Positions 44,985-52,361 of a stretch of DNA of 64,000 bases are shown piece after piece; positions within the stretch are counted from its first letter, which is position 1, and every line of letters starts with the position of its first letter. Origin of the DNA: Glo-17 sp964637835 (GTDB lineage Bacteria; Krumholzibacteriota; Krumholzibacteriia; LZORAL124-64-63); assembly GCA_964637835.1 (NCBI GenBank), contig CAZWYF010000010.1, positions 1 through 64,000 of the forward strand, written 5' to 3'. Below the pieces are notes generated by a model that worked only from the letters and a program-made list of their open reading frames with translations, ran no database searches and had not been told where the DNA came from. The position numbers were made by a program, and so were the translations under genes.

Positions 44985-45925
44985 GCGCCAGCCGCCCGGC
45001 CACCTGCGACCTCTCGGTGGTGGTCCCCGCCCTGGACGAGGCCGATTCCCTGCCCGAGCTGGCCGATCGCGTGCGCGCCGCGTGCGATGGCCGCGGCCTG
45101 GACTGGGAGCTGCTGATCGTCGACGACGGCTCGCGGGATCCGACCTGGGAGGTGGTCGCCGGTCTGCACGCGGCCGATCCCCGGATCCGTGGCCTGCGGT
45201 TCGCTCGCAACTACGGCAAGGCCGCCGCCCTGGCCGCGGGTTTCGACGCGGCCGGTGGCGGGACCATCATCACCATGGACGCCGACCTGCAGGACGACCC
45301 CGACGAGATCCCCGCCCTGCTCGACCGCCTGGACGAGGGCTGGGACCTGGTCTCCGGCTGGAAGCAGCGGCGGCAGGATTCGTGGTTGAAGAACAACTCG
45401 AGCAAGGTCTTCAACTGGGCGGTGGGCCGCATGTGCGGCCTGCGCCTGCACGACTTCAACTGCGGCCTGAAGGCCTACCGTCGCGAGGTCACCGAGCGGG
45501 TCCGCCTGTACGGCGAGCTCCACCGCTACGTGCCGGCCCTGGCCCACCTGGATGGTTTCCGGGTCACCGAGCAGCGGGTCAAGCACCATCGGCGCCGGCA
45601 CGGCGTCACCAAGTACGGCTGGTCCCGGTTCCTCAACGGCTTCCTGGATCTGTTGACGGTGCACTTCCTGTACGCGCGCCGCACCTCGCCGCTGCACTTC
45701 TTCGGCCGGCTGGGCACGGCCTTCGGCGGCGCGGGGGGCCTCATCCTGCTCTACTTCCTGGGCTGGTGGCTGGTGGGCAATCCCCTGCGCGTGCGGCCGA
45801 TCATGATCCTCGGCCTGATCCTGGTGGTGGTGGCGGTGCAGTTCATCAGCCTGGGGCTGATCGCCGAGCTGGTGGTGGCCGGCCGCCATCCCGAAGCGAG
45901 CTATCGTGTCGCCGACCGCCGCTAG
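44981..45925 (+). CDS. Glycosyltransferase family 2, GtrB/ArnC-like polyprenyl-phosphate sugar transferase
   Basis: A 314-aa enzyme: GT-A domain followed by two C-terminal membrane helices (about 235-300), the arrangement of GtrB, ArnC and dolichyl-phosphate glucose synthases. 'LSVVVPALDEADSLPELADR', 'IVDDGSRDPTWEVV' and 'ITMDADLQDDPDEIPALLD' (DAD and DLQD acidic motifs) are visible. It should make a polyprenyl-phosphate monosaccharide for membrane GT-C enzymes such as the adjacent DUF2723 and YfhO proteins. The ATG overlaps the epimerase stop. Confidence 0.88.
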   Translation: MSASRPATCDLSVVVPALDEADSLPELADRVRAACDGRGLDWELLIVDDGSRDPTWEVVAGLHAADPRIRGLRFARNYGKAAALAAGFDAAGGGTIITMDADLQDDPDEIPALLDRLDEGWDLVSGWKQRRQDSWLKNNSSKVFNWAVGRMCGLRLHDFNCGLKAYRREVTERVRLYGELHRYVPALAHLDGFRVTEQRVKHHRRRHGVTKYGWSRFLNGFLDLLTVHFLYARRTSPLHFFGRLGTAFGGAGGLILLYFLGWWLVGNPLRVRPIMILGLILVVVAVQFISLGLIAELVVAGRHPEASYRVADRR

Positions 45926-46871
45926 CGGGGCTGGCGGCCTGCCCTCGCTCTGCGTCGTGGTGGTCAACTGGAACGGCCGCGGCGTGCTCGAGGACTGCCT
46001 GCGCTCCCTGGCCGGGTGCGGCTACCCGGGGCTGCGCGTGATCATGGTGGACAACGCGTCCACCGACAACTCGGTGGCCTGGACCCGCAGCCGCCATCCG
46101 CAGGTGGAGGTGCTGGTCAGCGAGGAGAATCTCCGCTGGGCTGGCGGCAACAACCTGGCCCTGGCCCGGCTGGCTGCCGCGGGCTGGCCCGAGGACCAGG
46201 TCCTGCTCCTGAACAACGACACCGTGGTCCCGGAGGGTTCGCTGGAGCGGCTGACCACGGCGCTGGCGGCGACGCCCGCGGCCTGGGCCGCCACGCCGCG
46301 CATCGTCTACGCCGCCGATCCGGCCCGCGCCTGGTACGACGGCGGCCTGGTCGGGACCTGGTCCGGCTGGGTCCGTCACGTCGGCATCCGGCAGCTCGCC
46401 GGCCGCCTGCCGGCGGAGAATCGCCCCGTGGAGTACGGCACCGGCTGCGCCCTGCTGCTGTCGCGGGAGGCGTTGCAGCGCTGCGGCCTGCTGGACACGG
46501 CCTACCACTTCTACGGCGAGGACGCCGACTACTGCCTGCGCCTGCGGGCGGCGGGCGGCCAGGTCCTGCACGTGCCGCGGTCGGTGATCCTGCACAAGGT
46601 GAGCGTCAGCCTGGGGGTGAGCAGCCCCCGCAAGCTGTACCTGCGGAGCCGGTCGCACGTCCGCCTGCTCCGGCGCCACTGGCCGCGGCGGCGCTGGCCG
46701 GTGCTCTTGCCGGCCCAGGCGGGCTACTTCGCCGCGCACGCCGCGTGGCACCTGTGGCATGGTCGTCCCGGTGCGGCCCTGGGCCTGTTGCAGGGCGTCG
46801 TGGACGAGTGCCGCGGCCGGCCACTGCCGCCGGCCGCGGTGGACACCGCCGCGCCGTCGGTGCTACCCTGA
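45906..46871 (+). CDS. Glycosyltransferase family 2 (rhamnosyltransferase-like)
   Basis: A 321-aa GT-A glycosyltransferase starting 'LCVVVVNWNGRGVLEDCLRS', with 'MVDNASTDNS', the DxD-like 'LLLNNDTVVPEG' and the 'GEDADYCLRLRAAGG' motif of the WbbL subgroup. Members transfer rhamnose and similar sugars; the specificity is not certain. GTG start overlapping the previous gene by 20 bases. About 55 bases separate it from the next gene. Confidence 0.87.
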   Translation: MSPTAASGAGGLPSLCVVVVNWNGRGVLEDCLRSLAGCGYPGLRVIMVDNASTDNSVAWTRSRHPQVEVLVSEENLRWAGGNNLALARLAAAGWPEDQVLLLNNDTVVPEGSLERLTTALAATPAAWAATPRIVYAADPARAWYDGGLVGTWSGWVRHVGIRQLAGRLPAENRPVEYGTGCALLLSREALQRCGLLDTAYHFYGEDADYCLRLRAAGGQVLHVPRSVILHKVSVSLGVSSPRKLYLRSRSHVRLLRRHWPRRRWPVLLPAQAGYFAAHAAWHLWHGRPGAALGLLQGVVDECRGRPLPPAAVDTAAPSVLP

Positions 46872-46926
46872 TCCCCGGTCCTCTGCCCGGTCCCGGCGCA
46901 GCGGTGCGCGTGGAAGGAGATCCCGA

Positions 46927-49536
46927 TTGGCCCGCAAGAAACGGCGTTCGTCCGACCGCTCCCCGAGTCCATCACCCACCCCCGCTGCCAGCGGTCTCGA
47001 CCGCCGGCTCCCCGGCGGCGGCGGCCGGCTGCGGCCGTGGCTGCCGCTTCTCGGTCTGCTGCTGCTCCTGGGGCTCCTGTACCCTGAACCGCTGCTGCGG
47101 GGCTGGGTCTACGGCGCGGCCGACGCCGCGGCCTCCGATGCCTTCCGCCAGGTGGGTGACGCCGCGCGGGAGGCCGGCGCCGGCTATCCGCAGTGGAACC
47201 CGTACATCTTCGGAGGCATGCCCACCTTCGGCTCGCTGGCCTACACCCAGGGCATCTACCCGCCCACGCTGGTGTTCGAGTTCCTGCAGGGCCTCGGCCT
47301 GCCGCCGCTGACCTGGATGCTGGGCCACCTGCTCTTCGGCGGCCTGGGCGTCTGGTGGCTGCTCGGGCGCTGGAACGTGCCCTGGCCGGCGCGCCTGCTG
47401 GCCTGCCTGGCCTTCCTCTGGTTCGCCAGGACCGTGGCCTGGGGCGTGCACGGCCACGGCTCGAAGCTGGGCGCCGCCATGTACCTGCCCTGGCTGGTGG
47501 GCCTGACCTGGGAGGTGCTCGCGCGCGGGAAGCTGCGCGCCGCGGCGCTGGCGGCGCTGCTGCTGGGCCTGCAGTTCCTGCGCGGCCACGTGCAGATCAG
47601 CTACTACACGCTCCTCTTGCTGGGCGGATTGACGGCCTGGCACCTGGTCTGGCCGCTGCGGGCGGTCACCGCGGAGCGGCCGGCATGGCGGGCACGGCTG
47701 GCTCCGCCGGGGCTCATGCTGCTGGTGGTGGTGCTGGGCTTCGCCATCGGGTCGGCGCTGCTGCTGCCGGTGCACGATTACGCGGAGATCTCCACGCGCG
47801 GGGCGGGTGGCGCCAGCGGTGGCGGCGGCACGGCGTACGAATACGCCACCAGCTGGAGCCTGGCGCCGGAGGACCTGGCCGCCATGGTGGTGCCCACGGC
47901 GGCGGGCTTCGGCAAGGCCACGTACATGGGCCGCATGCCCTTCACCGACTACCCCAACTACCTCGGGCCGCTGCTGCTGCTGCTGGCCGCCGCGGCCTGG
48001 CTGACACGGCGCCGCCGCAGCCTCGTGGCGGCGCTCACCACGGCCGCGGCGCTGGCGATCCTGCTGGGCATGGGACGGTTCAGTCCGGGACTCTACCAGC
48101 TGGCCTACGAGATCCTGCCCTACTTCGACAAGTTCCGCGTGCCCTCCATGGTGCTGGTGATCGCTGCGCTGGCCGTCGCCGTGCTGGCCGGCCTGGGCGT
48201 GGCCGCCCTGGCCGACCTCGCCGCCCCGGAACGCTCGCGGTGGCTCCGCCGCGGGGGGCTGGCGGCACTGGTGCTCGGCGTGCTCTGCGCGCTGATGGCG
48301 GGCGTGGGGGCCGAGCTCCATCGGGATGGCCTGGCGGCCCTGGCCGGGCGCAGCGGCAAGCAGGCGGCGCCGGTGATCCTGGACGCCGCGGTCTCCCTGC
48401 ACCGGGCGCTGCTGCTGCGGCAGGGGCTGGTGCTGCTGGCCGCCGGCGGCGCCCTGCTGCTGGCCGCCCGCCGCCCGTCCTTCCGGGGGCGCTGGCTCGC
48501 GCCGGCCCTGGTCGTGCTGGTGGCCATCGACCTGGGCAGCGTGGCGCGCCTGGTCACCCATCCGGAACGGTCGCTCTTCGAGGTGGTCCGCAGCCCCGAT
48601 GGCGGCGGCCGGCTGGCGCCGGCCACCCGCCTGGTCCACCCCTGGCGCGAGGCCGCGCAGGCCAGCGTGGATCCACGCCTCACCGAGATCCTCGAGCGCG
48701 AGGTGGGGCACGGTCGTCTCCTGCCGCTGGGTCCGGACGCCAGCACCAACGCCTACATGACCGCCGGGATCCGGTCGCTGGGCGGCTACCACCCCGCCAA
48801 GCCGGCGGCCGCCGAGGCCATCCGCCAGCGCCTGTTCGATCGGCTGCCCGCCGGCCACCTGGCCGACTGGCTGGCGACCGCCGCCATCACCTACCCCGGC
48901 GACCTCCCGCGGGAAGCCCTGGACCTGCTGGCCGATGAGGGCCTGGAACTCGATCCCCTGGGGACGCGAGCCGGCGGCACCATGGTCTATCCGGTGCAGG
49001 ATGCCTGGCCCCGCGCCCGCCTCCTGGACCGCTGGCGACCGCTGGCCGTGTTGCCGGAAGGGGACGCTCTGGAGCCGTTCCTGGACGCCATCGCTGCCGG
49101 TGAACACGACCCCGCGGCCGGCCCGGTCCTGCTCCAGGCCCCGGATCCGGCGCCGCAGGCCGGTCCTGAGCCCCTGCCCGTGCCTCGATTCGTCCGCGAC
49201 GGCCTCGACGAGGTGGTCCTGGCGGTCCAGACGCCGCGGCCGGCCCTGCTCTTGCTTGCCGACCTCTGGGCACCGGGCTGGGAGGTGTCCGTGGACGGAG
49301 AGCCCGCCGCGCTGCTGCGGGCGGATCTGACCCTGCGCGCAGTGGCCCTGCCGGCCGGTGCGAGCGAGGTCCGTTTCCACTACCACGATCCCGCCCTGCG
49401 CCAGGGCCTGCTGCTGGCCATCGCCGGGCTCGTCGGAACCCTGATCCTGCTGGTGGCGGGCTGGCGGCGCGAACGCGCGGCCGCCGCCTCCCCCGACCCC
49501 GCGACCGAGGATGCGCACCATGGAAGCATCGGTTAG
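46927..49536 (+). CDS. YfhO-family membrane protein (GT-C-like)
   Basis: An 869-aa protein with a basic, serine/proline-rich cytoplasmic start, then about 12-13 helices in the first 550 residues and a C-terminal periplasmic domain. 'YPQWNPYIFGGMPTFGSL' after the first helix and the final 'DLWAPGWEVSVDGE' are typical of YfhO proteins. In Firmicutes YfhO decorates lipoteichoic acid with sugars from a polyprenyl phosphate. Here it likely uses a product of the neighbouring GtrB- or Dpm1-like synthases. The TTG start at 46927 has AAGGAG 7 bases upstream, which decides it. Confidence 0.83.
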   Translation: MARKKRRSSDRSPSPSPTPAASGLDRRLPGGGGRLRPWLPLLGLLLLLGLLYPEPLLRGWVYGAADAAASDAFRQVGDAAREAGAGYPQWNPYIFGGMPTFGSLAYTQGIYPPTLVFEFLQGLGLPPLTWMLGHLLFGGLGVWWLLGRWNVPWPARLLACLAFLWFARTVAWGVHGHGSKLGAAMYLPWLVGLTWEVLARGKLRAAALAALLLGLQFLRGHVQISYYTLLLLGGLTAWHLVWPLRAVTAERPAWRARLAPPGLMLLVVVLGFAIGSALLLPVHDYAEISTRGAGGASGGGGTAYEYATSWSLAPEDLAAMVVPTAAGFGKATYMGRMPFTDYPNYLGPLLLLLAAAAWLTRRRRSLVAALTTAAALAILLGMGRFSPGLYQLAYEILPYFDKFRVPSMVLVIAALAVAVLAGLGVAALADLAAPERSRWLRRGGLAALVLGVLCALMAGVGAELHRDGLAALAGRSGKQAAPVILDAAVSLHRALLLRQGLVLLAAGGALLLAARRPSFRGRWLAPALVVLVAIDLGSVARLVTHPERSLFEVVRSPDGGGRLAPATRLVHPWREAAQASVDPRLTEILEREVGHGRLLPLGPDASTNAYMTAGIRSLGGYHPAKPAAAEAIRQRLFDRLPAGHLADWLATAAITYPGDLPREALDLLADEGLELDPLGTRAGGTMVYPVQDAWPRARLLDRWRPLAVLPEGDALEPFLDAIAAGEHDPAAGPVLLQAPDPAPQAGPEPLPVPRFVRDGLDEVVLAVQTPRPALLLLADLWAPGWEVSVDGEPAALLRADLTLRAVALPAGASEVRFHYHDPALRQGLLLAIAGLVGTLILLVAGWRRERAAAASPDPATEDAHHGSIG

Positions 49537-50260
49537 TCCGGCCGAACGCTCGCGAGTCGAGCGGCCGGTGGTGGTGGTGCCGACGTTCAACGAGGCCCAG
49601 AACATCGGCCGGCTGGTCCCGCAGATCCTGGCCCAGGACCCGCGCCTGTCGGTGCTGGTGGTGGACGACAACTCCCCCGACGGCACCGCCGGGGTGGTGC
49701 GGGGCATGGCCGAGTTCGGCGGCCGGGTCGACCTGCTGCTGCGTGAGCGCAAGGAGGGCCTGGGCCCGGCCTACCGCGCGGGTTTCCGCTGGGTGCTGGA
49801 GAACACCGATCACGACGCCGTCTTCGAGATGGACGCCGACTTCAGCCACGACCCCGCCGCACTGCCGCAGTTCCTGCGGGAGATCGCCGTCAACGACCTG
49901 GTGGTGGGCAGCCGCTACCTGCACGGGATCACGGTGGTCAACTGGCCGCTCTCGCGACTGATCCTCTCGGTGGGCGCCAACATCTACGCCCAGAAGATCA
50001 CCGGCCTGCCCATCCGCGACTGTACCGGGGGTTTCAAGTGCTTCCGCCGGCACGTGCTCGAGGCCATGCCGCTGGACCGCATCCGTAGCGACGGCTACAG
50101 CTTCCAGATCGAGATGAACTACCACGTATGGCGCCGCGGCTACCGCATCAAGGAGATCCCCATCATGTTCGTGGACCGGCAGGTGGGGGTCAGCAAGATG
50201 TCGCGCAAGATCATCTGGGAAGCGGCCTGGCTGGTCTGGGCCCTGCGCCTGAAACGCTGA
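49520..50260 (+). CDS. Polyprenol monophosphomannose synthase (Dpm1/Ppm1-like GT2)
   Basis: A 246-aa soluble GT2 enzyme lacking membrane helices, like Dpm1 of the short class and bacterial Ppm. It has 'VVVVPTFNEAQNIGRLVPQI', 'LVVDDNSPDGTA', 'EMDADFSHDP' and 'GSRYLHG', then the family's 'ISRLILSVGANIYAQKITGL'-like segment (here LSRLILSVGANIYA) and 'TGGFKCFRRHVLE'. It probably makes polyprenyl-phosphate mannose. The ATG at 49520 has GAGG 10 bases ahead; an ATG at 49511 would overlap the GAGG. It overlaps the YfhO gene end. Confidence 0.9.
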   Translation: MEASVSPAERSRVERPVVVVPTFNEAQNIGRLVPQILAQDPRLSVLVVDDNSPDGTAGVVRGMAEFGGRVDLLLRERKEGLGPAYRAGFRWVLENTDHDAVFEMDADFSHDPAALPQFLREIAVNDLVVGSRYLHGITVVNWPLSRLILSVGANIYAQKITGLPIRDCTGGFKCFRRHVLEAMPLDRIRSDGYSFQIEMNYHVWRRGYRIKEIPIMFVDRQVGVSKMSRKIIWEAAWLVWALRLKR

Positions 50261-50273
50261 TCCGGGGAGTTCC

Positions 50274-52361
50274 GTGGCCGTCCGTCTGGGCATCGTCATC
50301 GTCCACTACAACACGCCCGAAGATCTCGGGCGCTGCCTCGCCTCGCTGCGCGACCAGGCGCCGGCCTGCACCCACGAGGTGGTGGTGGTGGACAACGCCA
50401 GCACCGTCGGCGGGCTGGAGGATCTGCAGCAGGAGTTCCCGGAGGTCCGCTGGCTGCGGAACACCGAGAACGTGGGCTACGCCCGCGGCTGCAACCAGGG
50501 CCTGGCCGCCGTGGCGGCGGACTACCATCTGCTGCTCAATCCCGACATCGTGGTGCTGCCCGGAGCGGTGGATGCCTTGCTGGGCTTCGCCGACCGGCAT
50601 CCGCGAGCGGGGATCATCGGGCCCCAGCTGCTCAACGAGGACGGCACGGTCCAGGACTCCTGCCGCCGCTTCTACACGTTCCGCACCCTGCTGCTGCGGC
50701 GCACGCCGCTGGGCAAGCTCTTCCCCGACAGCGGCACCGTCCGCCGCCACCTCATGCGCGACTTCGATCATGCCAGCGCGCGGCCGGTGGACTGGGTGCT
50801 GGGCGGCTGTCTGCTGGTGCGTCGCGAGGCCCTGGCCCGGTGCGGCGCCATGGACGAGCGCTTCTTCCTCTACTTCGAGGACGTGGACTGGTGCTTCCGC
50901 ATGTGGCAGGCGGGGTTCGAGGTGGTCTACGCCCCGGAGGCGCGCTTCGTGCATCGGCACCGCCGCGCCAGCGCCCGGGGTACCTTCAGCCGCAGCTTCT
51001 GGCTGCATCTCGGCAGCCTGATCTCCTTCTACGAGAAGTGGAGCCTGGTGGTCTACGCCGCCAAGAAGTGGCGCCGGCCCCTGGCCGTGGTGCTGCACTG
51101 GCTGCTGGACATGGTGCTGCTGGCGGTGGCCCTGCTGGGCGCCTACGGCGTCCGGCTCCTGCTCGGTCCGCTCTTCCCGGAGGACCTGCTGCCGCTGGCC
51201 TGGTACGGTGGCTGGTTCGGCTACGCCGCCGTGCTGGTGACGGTGGCCTTCGTGCTCATGGGGCGTTACCGTCCATCACGTCTGCCGGACCGCCCCCACT
51301 GGGGCGAGCACCTCGAGCAGATGGGCCTGGTGGCGCTGCTCCTGCTGGCGGGGTCGTACCTCGGCCGTGACGACGTGGTCAGCCGCGCCGTGCTGCTCAC
51401 CCTGCTCGCGGTCTACACCGGGCTGACGGCCTGGGCCAGCGCCGTGGTGGGCCGACTGCTGCGGCGCCTGGAGCGCGGGTACCTCGCCCTCGAGCGGACG
51501 CTCCTCGCCGGGCCCCGCGCCGCCCTGGCCGGCTGGCTGGCGGCGGTGAAGCAACCGCGGGACCATGGGGTGGACGTCGTGGGCTACGTCACGGACGAAC
51601 GGCCGCCGGCCGGCGGCCACGCGGCGCTCGGCCGCGGCGACGTGCCCTGGCTCGGCCGTCCGGACCAGTTGCCCGGTCTGAGCGAGCGGTTCCGCGTCTC
51701 CCAGGTCGCCTTCTGGCAGGGCCCTGGCGCGGCGAAGATCCGCCCGGCGGACCTGGCCTGGCTGCGCGGCCAGCGCATCCGCTTGCGCTGGATCGTGGAG
51801 GACGCCTGGCTGCTGGCCGCCGGCGCCCATGCGGAGGGCTTCGGAGCGGCCACCAGCGGCGTCCTCGAGCCGGACGATGGCCAGGTGCTGCGCCGCTGGG
51901 CCTGGCGGCCGCTGGATCTGCTGGCCGGGGGCCTGGTCCTGCTGGCCTCGTCGCTGGACTGGCCGCGGCGCCGGGCCGCCCTCCGCGACGGCCGCTGGCG
52001 TCGGGAAACGGTCGACGTCCCGTCGGGCGGGGTCCATGATGACGCGGTCGTCCTGCTGGTGCAGGGCAACGGCCGGGTGTTGCCGCTGTGGCGGCAGCCG
52101 GGCCTGGCGATGGGATTGCTGAAGGGGCGCATCGCCCTGGTCGGATCGCCCCTCGGGCGGCCCGACGATCACGCCGACCTGGTGGCGGTGCTGCGGCAGA
52201 GCGCCGCCGTCCGGGCCGGCCTCACCGGACGCTGGGCCGCCGGACGCGGTGGCGTCCTGACGACGCTCATGCAGAACCCCGGGGGATGGGGGCAGGCCGC
52301 CGGGCCCGGCTCCGGCCCGGCCACCCGCGGTAGCGGGGAGGAGGAGGTCCAGACACCATGA
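50274..52361 (+). CDS. GT2 glycosyltransferase fused to a decayed WbaP/ExoY-like membrane phosphotransferase
   Basis: A 695-aa fusion. Residues 1-250 are a GT2 domain ('IVIVHYNTPEDLGRCLASLR', 'VVVDNAST', 'LLLNPDIVVLPG', 'YFEDVDWCFRMW'). Residues 265-395 hold about four membrane helices, and 430-480 resemble the CoA-binding-like domain of WbaP. The last part recalls a sugar phosphotransferase: 'RPLDLLAGGLVLLASS' (545-560), 'KGRIALVGSPLGRP' (617-630), 'AAVRAGLTGRW' (644-654). The basic KFRTM and acidic DELPQ motifs are absent, so phosphotransferase activity is unlikely. GTG start; stop overlaps the next gene. Confidence 0.75.
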   Translation: MAVRLGIVIVHYNTPEDLGRCLASLRDQAPACTHEVVVVDNASTVGGLEDLQQEFPEVRWLRNTENVGYARGCNQGLAAVAADYHLLLNPDIVVLPGAVDALLGFADRHPRAGIIGPQLLNEDGTVQDSCRRFYTFRTLLLRRTPLGKLFPDSGTVRRHLMRDFDHASARPVDWVLGGCLLVRREALARCGAMDERFFLYFEDVDWCFRMWQAGFEVVYAPEARFVHRHRRASARGTFSRSFWLHLGSLISFYEKWSLVVYAAKKWRRPLAVVLHWLLDMVLLAVALLGAYGVRLLLGPLFPEDLLPLAWYGGWFGYAAVLVTVAFVLMGRYRPSRLPDRPHWGEHLEQMGLVALLLLAGSYLGRDDVVSRAVLLTLLAVYTGLTAWASAVVGRLLRRLERGYLALERTLLAGPRAALAGWLAAVKQPRDHGVDVVGYVTDERPPAGGHAALGRGDVPWLGRPDQLPGLSERFRVSQVAFWQGPGAAKIRPADLAWLRGQRIRLRWIVEDAWLLAAGAHAEGFGAATSGVLEPDDGQVLRRWAWRPLDLLAGGLVLLASSLDWPRRRAALRDGRWRRETVDVPSGGVHDDAVVLLVQGNGRVLPLWRQPGLAMGLLKGRIALVGSPLGRPDDHADLVAVLRQSAAVRAGLTGRWAAGRGGVLTTLMQNPGGWGQAAGPGSGPATRGSGEEEVQTP

